A stretch of DNA of 64,000 nt from Aliikangiella sp. G2MR2-5 (GCF_015687155.1 NZ_JADPQF010000001.1:1178001-1242000), one strand, 5' to 3'. Shown: positions 29,773 to 38,380, numbered from the stretch's first letter. A program made the numbers and translations. The notes: generated from the sequence alone by a model not told the origin.

Positions 29773-31041
29773 ATGCACAAGCTGCTCATTTTCGTATACG
29801 CTTTATTTTCCTTTACAGCAGTAGCTGAGGAAGCCGGTTTGGAGTCTTTAATCGAAAATTTTTACCAAGCAAATGATGTAAAAGAATCTCTGAATATAGC
29901 AGACTCAATCATCGCTGAAGCTCACGGGTTAGAGCAAATTTATCCGCTGTTGAGAGCTTACAAACCCAAAGCTTTTCCTATTTCAAAGCACTTTTATAAA
30001 AAGGCCAGCAAACGGAATGACGGATTGAGCTATCTTTACGCAATTGAAATACCTGAAAATTACGATGCAAAAAAAAACTACCCGGTAGTTTTTCTACTCC
30101 ATGGCGGCGTTAGACGTCAAAAGTGGAAAATGAGTCAAACCTGGTGGCCCCGTGACGTATCTAATGGATTGGATGACTATATAAAAATTTACCCGACAGG
30201 GTGGCACAAGTCTTTGTGGTGGTCTCCTCAGCAGGTAGACAATATTCTGGAGATTCTCGCCGAAGTCAAAAGAAGCTACAACGTTGATACAAGTCGGGTT
30301 TATTTAAGCGGCTTATCTGATGGCGCGTCGGGAAGTTATTTTATCGCATCCAGATTACCTGACTTGTTTGCAGCTGTGGCGCCGGTAATTGGTTCACCGT
30401 CTGTCTTAGCTGACAAAAAAAACGGAATTAGTGAAGAGACATATCCGGTAAACCTGACTAACACGCCATTTTTATCTATTTCAGCGGACAAGGATACGCT
30501 TTATAAACCAAAAGACGTTGAACCCTACATCAGGTACTTTCAACATATTGGAGTAAATATCCAGTTCGTGGTAACCAGCGGGTATCATAATTTCAAACCT
30601 TTCAAGAATGAGCTAAATAGAATACTCGAATTTTTTAGTAAAAATATTAGACAAACAACCGAAAAACATCTGGTGTTGCAAGTCGACGAAAGTTTTAACA
30701 GAAAGCGCTCAGGATGGGTAGTTGTGAACTCTTTGTCACAGAAAGAAAAAGGTAGTCCCGTAAAAGGTCTTTTAGAAAGTAAGAAAAAAAGTGGCTTGAT
30801 CGAAGTAAGAGCAGAAAATAATGATATTTATACTTACACAAAAGGGATCGGCTCGTTCACGCTTCTTTTTTCAAAAGAGCAGTTTAATTTTGATAAACCC
30901 GTTCGTATTTTCCACAATGATCACTTGATAGTTTCCAGAAATCTAACCCCGGATATCAAGACGCTTCTAAACTGGGCTGCTAAAGATAAAGACCCTCAAA
31001 GGCTATTTGTTGCACAAATGGAGTTTAAAGTGAGCAGTTAG
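29773..31041 (+). CDS. Secreted alpha/beta-hydrolase (esterase-like) with C-terminal extension
   Basis: A 422-residue protein with a Sec signal peptide (residues 1-18, likely cut after AVA). After a helical lead comes an alpha/beta-hydrolase domain of the esterase/prolyl-oligopeptidase-like type: oxyanion turn LLHGG (108-112), nucleophile elbow GLSDGA with Ser 182, an acidic residue in SADKD (Asp 239 or 241) and catalytic His 272 in GYHNF. A further beta-rich region of about 120 residues follows (about 300-422). The substrate is unknown; location should be periplasm or outside. It stands alone between sucCD and the chorismate mutase operon. Confidence 0.8.
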   Translation: MHKLLIFVYALFSFTAVAEEAGLESLIENFYQANDVKESLNIADSIIAEAHGLEQIYPLLRAYKPKAFPISKHFYKKASKRNDGLSYLYAIEIPENYDAKKNYPVVFLLHGGVRRQKWKMSQTWWPRDVSNGLDDYIKIYPTGWHKSLWWSPQQVDNILEILAEVKRSYNVDTSRVYLSGLSDGASGSYFIASRLPDLFAAVAPVIGSPSVLADKKNGISEETYPVNLTNTPFLSISADKDTLYKPKDVEPYIRYFQHIGVNIQFVVTSGYHNFKPFKNELNRILEFFSKNIRQTTEKHLVLQVDESFNRKRSGWVVVNSLSQKEKGSPVKGLLESKKKSGLIEVRAENNDIYTYTKGIGSFTLLFSKEQFNFDKPVRIFHNDHLIVSRNLTPDIKTLLNWAAKDKDPQRLFVAQMEFKVSS

Positions 31042-31072
31042 CCGGCTCAGAGTAATGATAATGTATGGTATA

Positions 31073-31086
31073 TTGATTTATATCAA
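31073..31086 (+). promoter_or_regulatory. Perfect FNR/Anr box upstream of the chorismate mutase-ubiUV operon
   Basis: TTGAT-TTAT-ATCAA matches the FNR consensus at all ten defined positions. A TACAAT -10 lies at 31109-31114, putting the predicted start at about 31121 and the box centre at -41.5. This is the class II activator position for FNR. Confidence 0.8.
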
Positions 31087-31108
31087 CTTGTATTCCGGGT
31101 TCAATTTC

Positions 31109-31114
31109 TACAAT
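31109..31114 (+). promoter_or_regulatory. -10 element of the ubiUV operon promoter
   Basis: TACAAT, one mismatch from consensus, with no recognisable -35 hexamer, as expected when an activator covers that region. Confidence 0.65.
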
Positions 31115-31141
31115 GTTGTCCACCTTTAACATAGGTTTAGT

Positions 31142-31444
31142 ATGACTGATTTAAACACCTCAAAACAATCTCTAGCTCTAGTCCGCGAAGAGATAGACAA
31201 AATTGACCAGGCTTTGATTGACTTGTTGCGACAGCGGTCAGAGTGTGTTGAAAAAATTGCAAAAATAAAGTGTGAAGGCAAACTATCGATATACGATAGT
31301 GAAAGAGAAAATAAGATTCTGGAAGAGAAAACACAGAATAATCCCACACTTTATCAGTCAGTTGATTTGGCTAATATTTTCCACGCGATTTTGCGAGCAG
31401 GTTTAAACCAACAGTTACTATACCGATCTGAACATGAGGATTAG
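31142..31444 (+). CDS. Chorismate mutase (AroQ type)
   Basis: A 100-residue all-helical AroQ-class chorismate mutase. It converts chorismate to prephenate for phenylalanine and tyrosine. The pattern VREEIDKIDQALIDLLRQRSECVEKIAKIK holds the first-helix Arg and the Lys of the active site, and a later ERENKIL helix supplies the remaining residues. No prephenate dehydratase or dehydrogenase domain is attached and no signal peptide is present, so it is a monofunctional cytosolic enzyme. Its TAG ends two bases before ubiU, so it is the first gene of an operon with ubiUV. The short AroQ fold is also used by isochorismate-pyruvate lyases; a mutase is more likely. Confidence 0.82.
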   Translation: MTDLNTSKQSLALVREEIDKIDQALIDLLRQRSECVEKIAKIKCEGKLSIYDSERENKILEEKTQNNPTLYQSVDLANIFHAILRAGLNQQLLYRSEHED

Positions 31445-31446
31445 CT

Positions 31447-32436
31447 GTGGAGCTGGTGTGTCCGGCAGGTAACTATCAATCCCTGATTAAAGCAGTCGAT
31501 AATGGCGCAAACGCCGTCTATATTGGCTTAAAAAACGAAACCAATGCTCGTCATTTTGCGGGCCTGAACTTCACTGAAGCACAGATCTCACAGGCGATAG
31601 ATTATGCCCATCAAAAAGGCAGTAAGGTCTATTGCGCGATCAATACCTATCCCAGAGAAAACTCATGGCATAAGTGGGCCTATTCGGTTGACCAGGCAAT
31701 GGACCTGGGCATAGATACACTAATCGTCGCAGACATAGGCGTGATGGATTACATTCGCTCGCGTTCAGACAGTTTCCCTATCCATTTATCAGTCCAGGCA
31801 TCAGCCACCAACCCTGAAAGCCTGAACTTTTATCATCGGCAATTCGCTATTCGTCGGGCAGTTCTACCCAGAGTCCTGTCTCTGGCTCAAGTATCAAAGC
31901 TTGCACAAACTGCGCCGGTTGAAATCGAAGTGTTCGGCTTTGGCAGTCTTTGTATTATGGCTGAAGGACGTTGCTATTTATCCTCCTATATGACTGGCGA
32001 ATCCCCAAACACGCAAGGAGTTTGCTCTCCGGCATCCCACGTTCGATGGGAAGACAGAGGCGATGTGTTAGAGTCACGTTTGAACGGTCTTTTGATTGAT
32101 CGCTTTGGCGAAAATGAAAACGCTGGTTACCCAACCTTATGTAAAGGTCGTTTTGACGTCGGAGGAAAAATTCAGCACGCACTGGAAGAACCTACCAGCC
32201 TGAACACCATGGACATTCTCCCTGAACTCTACCAGGCCAATGTTGCGGCGATTAAAGTGGAAGGACGACAAAGAAGTCCCGCCTACGTCGCATCGGTCAC
32301 CAAAGCCTGGCGCCAGGCAATTGATCAGGTAGTCAAACAAAACCAGAAGGTAGGGCAAGAAACTATCCACAAGCTCGCCGAGTTTGCCGAAGGAAAACAA
32401 ACAACCATTGGCGCTTACGAGCGAAGCTGGCAATAG
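31447..32436 (+). CDS. ubiU: UbiU, U32-family protein of oxygen-independent ubiquinone synthesis
   Basis: A 329-residue U32-family [4Fe-4S] protein. With UbiV it hydroxylates ubiquinone precursors without oxygen, using prephenate as hydroxyl donor in E. coli. Four cluster cysteines are visible at 169, 176, 193 and 232, the positions I recall for E. coli UbiU. The start MELVCPAGN and the ARHFAGLNF motif are diagnostic. It begins with GTG two bases after the chorismate mutase stop and lies 38 bases before ubiV. The perfect FNR box upstream implies anaerobic induction. Confidence 0.93.
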   Translation: MELVCPAGNYQSLIKAVDNGANAVYIGLKNETNARHFAGLNFTEAQISQAIDYAHQKGSKVYCAINTYPRENSWHKWAYSVDQAMDLGIDTLIVADIGVMDYIRSRSDSFPIHLSVQASATNPESLNFYHRQFAIRRAVLPRVLSLAQVSKLAQTAPVEIEVFGFGSLCIMAEGRCYLSSYMTGESPNTQGVCSPASHVRWEDRGDVLESRLNGLLIDRFGENENAGYPTLCKGRFDVGGKIQHALEEPTSLNTMDILPELYQANVAAIKVEGRQRSPAYVASVTKAWRQAIDQVVKQNQKVGQETIHKLAEFAEGKQTTIGAYERSWQ

Positions 32437-32474
32437 GCCTTTACTAAACCAAGAATTAAAAATAACGAATTAAC

Positions 32475-33374
32475 ATGAAACTATCATTAGCAGCCGTTCC
32501 TTACTTTTGGTCAAAAGAAGCCTATTTCGATTTTTATCAAAAAGTCGTAAACTCACCTGTCGACATCGTATATCTAGGTGAAACAGTCTGTTCAAAAAGA
32601 AGAAGTATGAAGCTGGCTGACTGGATTAAAATTGCCGAGGAACTAGTAATTGCGGGCAAAGAAGTTGTGCTTTCGACTATGACCTTACTAGAAGCCGAGT
32701 CGGAATTGAAGTATTTAAGCAACATTTCCAAACAGAAAGATTTCTTAATTGAATCAAACGATATGTCTTCTATTCAGATAGCAAGTGAAAACCAAAATTC
32801 ATTTGTTGCCGGATGTGCGATTAATCTTTATAACAGTCGTACCATGAATCGACTATATAGATTAGGGATGAGGCGTTGGTCGGTACCTGTTGAATTAGGT
32901 AAAGATGATTTAGCCCCTTTAGTTTCAGTAGCAAAGGAAAAGGGCATCGAAGTAGAATATCAGGTTTTTGGACGTATGCCGCTAGCTTATTCAGCGCGTT
33001 GTTTTACAGCCAGACATCACGAGCTTCCTAAAGATGATTGCCAATTTATGTGTAAGGAGTACGAAGATGGAATCTTGGTTAAAACACAGGAAGGTGACAG
33101 CTTTGCTCAGATAAATGGCATTCAAACACAGTCTTCCAAAGTTACCAACCTTATCGATCGTTTAAAAGATCTCAAAGAAACAGGGGTTGATATAGCTCGC
33201 ATTGTTCCTGTCAGAGCAGAAGATACGCTCAAGGTCATTGAGTTATTTGCAAATGTGATCAATGTTCATGATGATGTAAGCGATAAACAGGATCTGGATA
33301 GCCTAACTGGAAACTATGAATACTGTAATGGTTACTGGTTACAAATAGAAGGGATGAAGCTGGTTGCTCCGTAA
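32475..33374 (+). CDS. ubiV: UbiV, U32-family partner of UbiU
   Basis: A 299-residue U32-family [4Fe-4S] protein forming a heterodimer with UbiU in anaerobic ubiquinone hydroxylation. Cluster cysteines appear at 39 (ETVCSKRR), 176, 189 and 193 (RCFTARHHELPKDDCQFMC), with the same Cys-x12-Cys-x3-Cys spacing as E. coli UbiV. It is last in the operon. Confidence 0.92.
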   Translation: MKLSLAAVPYFWSKEAYFDFYQKVVNSPVDIVYLGETVCSKRRSMKLADWIKIAEELVIAGKEVVLSTMTLLEAESELKYLSNISKQKDFLIESNDMSSIQIASENQNSFVAGCAINLYNSRTMNRLYRLGMRRWSVPVELGKDDLAPLVSVAKEKGIEVEYQVFGRMPLAYSARCFTARHHELPKDDCQFMCKEYEDGILVKTQEGDSFAQINGIQTQSSKVTNLIDRLKDLKETGVDIARIVPVRAEDTLKVIELFANVINVHDDVSDKQDLDSLTGNYEYCNGYWLQIEGMKLVAP

Positions 33375-34153
33375 TTTTTTGTCCAATAATTCGAAGAACC
33401 TTATTTACATCAACAATGCTTTAATTAGCTGTTTAGGATTAGACTAAAAGTCTTAAAAAAATAAATCAAGTTTCCGAACTTTTAAGAAGTTTAGATTTAA
33501 GAATAATTGCTGATAGTTTTTTTGTTTAATCTCATCATTTTGTAGAAACGAATATTCAGCTTTACTTGTATATTTTCTTGACCAGAATAATTGTTTCTCT
33601 CATTGGTCATTGGCTATTTCTATATATATGCTTTAAAAAAATGGTCTTCCATAGAAAATATTTTCTGTATTCAATCTCCTAGATAAAGTATCTGAGAGCC
33701 TGCAAAGAAAATCGACATATCCAACAGAAGACGACATTCTCAACAAGAGAACATTAACAGGGAATAGAAAAAAATCTGATGACGAATAATAAGTAGAATA
33801 GAGTTTCGGCTTGGTAGTATTCTTTTACGAAGTAAATAACAGCTGGTATTTTTCTCAGAATGAATACCTTTCGCCCATGAAAAATGTGTCTATTGGATTT
33901 TCTGAGTTACTCCCCCAAAAGCAGAAAAATCCTGTAGTGAGATTTCTTAGAGCTTGAAATTATTTTTGATAATAACCGCATTTGTTGTTATAACTATTTT
34001 TAATAAAAAAGTTCGGCATATCGGGGCTACTACCAGCTCGAGCATTAAGTATTGATTACTTTTGTGATGAAGTTGTCATAATAAAATCACTTTGACTGCT
34101 AGTTATCGCAACTGGAGAAGTTTACAAGTAGAATAAAATCTAGTCGCTACTCT
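33375..34153. other. Long AT-rich spacer after ubiV
   Basis: About 780 bp with no open frame worth reporting, no terminator and no repeat that I can see. It is distinctly AT-rich, and starts an accessory-looking segment that runs to about 36886. Confidence 0.5.
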
Positions 34154-34969
34154 ATGTTTTGTATGTTTAATACTAATCGATTAATTCAGATATTCTTGTT
34201 TATTACCCAGCTTCCGCTCGCCGGAGATAAGGTTGCGCCTGTACAACTTAGCTCAATTCAAGAATTGTCTGAACAAAAAGATTGTCATTTATCTTTGGGA
34301 ATTTCGGATTGGATGCCTTATCAAGGTTTAACAAAAAACGGACAGCCAACAGGTAAACAAGTAGAGCTGATACAGCAAATAGTCAAAGAAGTAGGTTGTT
34401 CACTTTCCTATAAGTCCATGTCCTTCCCTCAAGGTTTAATAGAACTTCAAAATGGAACGGTAGATTTTCAGATGAATGCTTCAGTTTCAGAAGAAAGAAA
34501 GAGCTATAGCTATTTTTCGATCCCTTATCGTAAAGAGTTTCTATTACTTTACTCCACGTCTAAATATCTTGATAAATGCCAGACGATGAATTTGGAAGCT
34601 TTGATTAAAGATGGCTTTAAGCTGGGTTTACAGAAGGGACTGGTTTATGGTCCCGAGTTGACTCGTATTCAAAAAAATAGAGAATTAAATAGTAAGATTT
34701 ATTACGTCGATACCAATATTCAACATGTTCAACTAGTTCAGCAGAAAAATCTTGACGGTGTAGTTGACGATCCTATAGTTGTTTCGTATCGTTCAACTAA
34801 AAATGTAACAGGAGACACTTTAAGCGCTTGTTCTATTGTGGTTTCCGAGTCTCCTATTTCACTAATATTTAGTAAAAAAACAGTATCAAGAGAACTTGTT
34901 GATAAATTCAATCGAGCAATTAGAAAAATTCAAAATACCAGAGCTTATCAAAAAGAATGGGTTTGGTAG
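34154..34969 (+). CDS. Periplasmic solute-binding protein (SBP family 3-like)
   Basis: A 271-residue protein with an N-terminal signal segment (about residues 8-23) and a periplasmic binding fold of family 3, the type that binds amino acids and similar small molecules. Typical elements are SLGISDWMPYQG, GKQVELIQQIVKEVGCSLSY, LQNGTVDFQMNASVSEERKSYSYFSIPYRKE and the closing FNRAIRKIQNTRAYQKEW. No ABC permease or ATPase gene is adjacent, so it may be an orphan receptor or sensor-type binding protein. No ribosome-binding site is evident; a second ATG lies at 34163. Confidence 0.8.
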   Translation: MFCMFNTNRLIQIFLFITQLPLAGDKVAPVQLSSIQELSEQKDCHLSLGISDWMPYQGLTKNGQPTGKQVELIQQIVKEVGCSLSYKSMSFPQGLIELQNGTVDFQMNASVSEERKSYSYFSIPYRKEFLLLYSTSKYLDKCQTMNLEALIKDGFKLGLQKGLVYGPELTRIQKNRELNSKIYYVDTNIQHVQLVQQKNLDGVVDDPIVVSYRSTKNVTGDTLSACSIVVSESPISLIFSKKTVSRELVDKFNRAIRKIQNTRAYQKEWVW

Positions 34970-35374
34970 AAACATTGTCTTTTATAAACCTGTTTACGTT
35001 ATCAGTCATTAATAATCTTAAGCTGCCCAAGTGTTCAGATGGTCTAGTAAAGATTATAGGCGGCATTGATTCTCCTGTATAACAGAAAACGACTTTCGTT
35101 ATCTCGTGAATTAATTTCTTCTTTCTAACAAATAACAAGTAAAAGCTCACTTGATAAGATATCTAGTCTAACTAGTTGAGCTACAATATTTTAAGAAAGC
35201 CTAGCCATTTCGGCCTCCATTTTAATAGTCAGTTTAAAATGGTGATTTTTACAAAAAATTACAGGATTTTTGCTTGTTCAATGAAGATTAGGTACGTATT
35301 CTCTGTAAATTCCAAAAGGCGGAAACTTTATTAAGATTTACAGCTGAACATCAACACCAACAAAGACTAAAATT
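34970..35374. other. AT-rich spacer before the cyclophilin gene
   Basis: A 405-bp non-coding stretch; I see no clear terminator, RNA or repeat. Minus-strand frames here lack support. Confidence 0.4.
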
Positions 35375-36187
35375 ATGGACGCACTAAAAAATACTATTTT
35401 AAGCATCGCTATTATTGGTGCTGTCGCTTTTTCATCTAACCCTGTTAACGCGACTATCGTACAATTTGAAACTTCTTTAGGTAATTTTGAGGTGAATTTA
35501 TATGATGAAGAAACACCGCAAACAGTAGCTAATTTCCTTGATTATGTAAACTCGGGAGCTTATGAAAACGTTATTATTCACCGTTCAGTTCCCGGTTTTG
35601 TGATTCAAGGTGGAGGTTTTAAGTACAACAGCGAGTGGCCTGTTACGGCAGTACCCGCTGATTCACCAGTAAATAATGAGCCTGTCTATTCCAACGTCAA
35701 AGGTTCTATTGCTATGGCAAAGGTTGCAGGACAGGCTGATAGTGCAACTAATCAATGGTTTTTTAACCTCATAGATAACAGTACAACAGGAGCTGCATTA
35801 GATATTCAGAATTCTGGCTTTACAGTTTTTGGAGAAACTACTAACGATGGAATTGCTATTCTCGAACAGATCGCGGCTCTGCCACGTTATGATTTTAGTG
35901 GAACGATTTCTGCTTTAGGAGAGTTACCATTGCAGAACTTTGATGAAGGTCAAACGCCGGATGATACTCAGTTAATAATAATCCAAAGGATTTCTATTAT
36001 CGACGCTGCAATTGATACGGCTGCAGGATTAAATCCTGTTCGTAATACAAGCCTTAAAGTAGATGCTCCATCAGCAGAATCTTCTGGTGGTGGCGTATTT
36101 GGAACCTCGATACTCTCATTAATCGGTCTTTGGAGCTTGGTGCTCACTAAAAGAAAGCGACTCGATAGGTCAGGCAACTTAAAATAA
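35375..36187 (+). CDS. Cyclophilin-type peptidyl-prolyl isomerase with GlyGly-CTERM-like tail
   Basis: A 270-residue exported cyclophilin. A signal peptide (about residues 1-26) is followed by the isomerase domain: FETSLGNFEVNLYDEETPQTVANFL, IIHRSVPGFVIQGGG (catalytic Arg), SIAMAKVAGQADSATNQWFFNL (active-site Gln and Phe), and FTVFGETTNDG. The C-terminal tail has SGGG (237-240), a hydrophobic helix (about 243-257) and the basic cluster KRKR (259-262). That order fits the GlyGly-CTERM sorting signal processed by rhombosortase. Eight more residues follow the basic cluster, a little more than usual. It would be surface- or outer-membrane-displayed if sorted. Confidence 0.85.
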   Translation: MDALKNTILSIAIIGAVAFSSNPVNATIVQFETSLGNFEVNLYDEETPQTVANFLDYVNSGAYENVIIHRSVPGFVIQGGGFKYNSEWPVTAVPADSPVNNEPVYSNVKGSIAMAKVAGQADSATNQWFFNLIDNSTTGAALDIQNSGFTVFGETTNDGIAILEQIAALPRYDFSGTISALGELPLQNFDEGQTPDDTQLIIIQRISIIDAAIDTAAGLNPVRNTSLKVDAPSAESSGGGVFGTSILSLIGLWSLVLTKRKRLDRSGNLK

Positions 36188-36886
36188 ATTGGCAAGAATA
36201 TTTTGATCTAGTACTAATTTATTTTAACTAAAGGAGTTTCTGCAATAAAAGGCATTGCTGTTAATAGCAATAGCAGGGACTCCCTTCTGAATTATTTTAT
36301 ACGACGGCAATTATTTATCAACCGAAATGCATGGCAATACCATTCAGAAATCGCCAGAATAAAAGGCTGGATGATCTTCAACCTGTATTCTACATCGACT
36401 ACGAGATAAATGAGGCTAAAATCTAATTTTTCAGTTGATACGTATTTTATTAGTTGAATCAGACACTGTATACAAATAGCCACGATTTCACTGCACAATA
36501 TAAAACCTTTCACCCAAGAACTTGTTCATTTATTGATTGACCTGACGCTATGTTGATAGAAGTTAACAATATCTATCTCGATTTGTAATCAAAAAGCTAA
36601 ATACTCAAATTTGGTTATTCCTTTATATTCTTTTCAGATGATAACCTCCGCACATTATGCGTGCGCAAGGAAAAGCAAGGGTAACTATTATCTGATCTAA
36701 TACCAATTTATGATCCTGGTTAATGGTTTATCCTAGATTAAAATTGATTGTTGCATTCAAGTATTGTGTGCGATTTGGTAAGTGTTGCTCAGCTAGTCTT
36801 ATGTTCCGCTTTAGTAAAAGGGGCTAGCTGTAATATAGAAATGAAAGTAAGAACATAATTTACGATTACTCAAACAAGGAAAAGGA
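36188..36886. other. AT-rich spacer with one imperfect palindrome
   Basis: About 700 bp without a credible gene. The only structure seen is the hairpin at 36233-36283. A 73-residue minus-strand frame here shows no coding character. Confidence 0.45.
36233..36283. repeat. 51-base interrupted palindrome (hairpin)
   Basis: Three nested complementary blocks: GGAGT with ACTCC, CTGC with GCAG, and ATTGCT with AGCAAT, around a GTTAAT loop, with bulges between. It lies 46 bases after the cyclophilin gene and may act as a terminator or mRNA-stabilising hairpin; no T tract follows. Confidence 0.5.
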
Positions 36887-37639
36887 ATGACAACATATAC
36901 AGTTAAGCGTGGTGAGATCTCGCGTACCAAGCAGGATATTATTGATGCCGGTGGTTTGGTTCCGAAACTCGGATTAAACGCTCATAAAGGTCGATTTCGA
37001 GGCTTCCTGGCCTGTGATAAGAAAAAGAAAGGGGTCATGGGTTGTCAATGTCCCAATATGAATGAAAACTGGTTTTACTACAGAGGCGTGGCAATGATGC
37101 GAGGGTTTGCACTGGAACCAGGCTTAATCAGAACCCATACAGGCTCCAATACCGCAGGCTTATTGTCGTGGGCGATGCCTGGAAATTCTACCTACTGCGG
37201 CCAGCAAACACAATTCACAACTCCCTCAATGGATGTATATAGCTATAAGGACGGAATAGACGCGCTCGATGAGTTGCGTGATCGGCTTAATTTAAAGCAA
37301 AAAGCTACCGACAGGGATCAGAATATGATGAAAATGTGTAAAGCCGAATTTGTTATCAGCAAAGACAATAAAGTTTTGGGTATGATTAGCGGCGACGCGG
37401 CTGAATTGAGTTTGTTCACACCGGTAGCAACTAAGCATATTACCTTCGGAGCAGTTGAACAAGGACAGCCGCCCAAAGACCCCATCGCAAGATCTATGCA
37501 AATGATGGGTTTCAAGCCAAACACTGAAAGGTACGAAAAAGAATATCTGAGGAGAGAAGAAATAGCGATGTTTAAAGCCAAGCCATTTCTAAAGTTTGTC
37601 GATACGGCTTCTCCTGTTGCACTTCCATTCTGGGTATAA
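36887..37639 (+). CDS. Uncharacterised 250-residue protein
   Basis: I do not recognise this protein. It has no signal peptide or membrane helix and looks soluble. The first half holds a Cys-rich element (LACDKKKKGVMGCQC, about residues 42-56), then SNTAGLLSWAMPGNSTYCGQQTQ and aromatic residues. The second half is charged and ends with APLPFWV-like hydrophobic residues (PVALPFWV). The cysteines might bind metal, but their spacing matches no motif I know. A good AAGGA lies just before the ATG, so expression is likely. It ends an AT-rich segment between ubiV and ubiT. Confidence 0.7.
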   Translation: MTTYTVKRGEISRTKQDIIDAGGLVPKLGLNAHKGRFRGFLACDKKKKGVMGCQCPNMNENWFYYRGVAMMRGFALEPGLIRTHTGSNTAGLLSWAMPGNSTYCGQQTQFTTPSMDVYSYKDGIDALDELRDRLNLKQKATDRDQNMMKMCKAEFVISKDNKVLGMISGDAAELSLFTPVATKHITFGAVEQGQPPKDPIARSMQMMGFKPNTERYEKEYLRREEIAMFKAKPFLKFVDTASPVALPFWV

Positions 37640-37792
37640 ATCGAATCCAAAGGGTAGAGCGGACAATCTAGGCAAGTAGTATTGACAAGATATACCGGAC
37701 ACTTTTAATAAGAGCTTTAGTAGTCTTTAAAGGTGTCCAAATGTTAAAAAGCGTAATTCCTACAAACCAGCCTAGGCAAATCTAAGCTTGTT

Positions 37793-38311
37793 CTAGCCTA
37801 AAACTTTACTGTCGTATTTCGCAAGAAGACTAGTTAAAATATCAGGAAGCAAGTCAGGACTAAGATTATCAATCGTATTTTTAACATGGTGGGCGAGTTC
37901 TGTATCTCCACTTATTTTTAGCTTTCTTTGAAAGAAAAGTGTGTCTGGATCAACTTTCTGTTGAATCAATTTGATTGCATTGGAAGTATCAATTGAAAGC
38001 GTTGCATCCGCTGCTTCTTTATCAACTTTCCGGAAAAATGTGCATCGAATTTTTTGCTGACTAGTGGTTAGTCCTATTTGCAGATCTGCATCCAGAATAA
38101 CGATTTTTAAAAGACGATTATCCAGAAAATCAAAATCCCCTTGTGTCAGATTGTCCCTGAGCGCGAAGTTGGCCGCTTGTTCTACTGCGAATCGATTCAG
38201 TCTAGCCGGGGCTGTCAACACAAATTTGCCAATTGCACTGGGTGCTAAAAGTGACTTTAAAATTGATAATGTTTTTTGTTCAATTTTCAATGCAGAAATC
38301 GGCGCGTTCAT
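37793..38311 (-). CDS. ubiT: UbiT, SCP2-domain protein of oxygen-independent ubiquinone synthesis
   Basis: A 172-residue SCP2-domain lipid-binding protein. UbiT binds isoprenoid quinone intermediates and works with UbiU and UbiV when oxygen is absent. The SCP2 core covers about residues 50-160 (FDFLDNRLLKIVI, ADATLSIDTSNAIKLI and KLKISGDTELAHHVKNTID). The start has a weak ribosome-binding site. Its promoter carries an FNR-type box. In E. coli ubiT is divergent from ubiUV; here they lie 4.4 kb apart. Confidence 0.9.
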   Translation of the reverse strand: MNAPISALKIEQKTLSILKSLLAPSAIGKFVLTAPARLNRFAVEQAANFALRDNLTQGDFDFLDNRLLKIVILDADLQIGLTTSQQKIRCTFFRKVDKEAADATLSIDTSNAIKLIQQKVDPDTLFFQRKLKISGDTELAHHVKNTIDNLSPDLLPDILTSLLAKYDSKVLG

Positions 38312-38353
38312 GTTTCGCTTTAATTATAATCAGTACTCTATATAGGGGAGTTT

Positions 38354-38359
38354 ATTATA
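38354..38359 (-). promoter_or_regulatory. -10 element of the ubiT promoter
   Basis: On the minus strand a consensus TATAAT; the predicted start is near 38347, 36 bases before the ubiT ATG. Confidence 0.65.
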
Positions 38360-38380
38360 ATTAACGCTTTAAGGAGAGCG

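Noticed and set aside
34920-35150. Minus-strand frame of 76 codons overlapping the end of the solute-binding protein
   Set aside because: It partly overlaps a supported gene and has no coding signature.
36292-36513. Minus-strand frame of 73 codons
   Set aside because: No ribosome-binding site, no recognisable domain and composition like the surrounding non-coding DNA.
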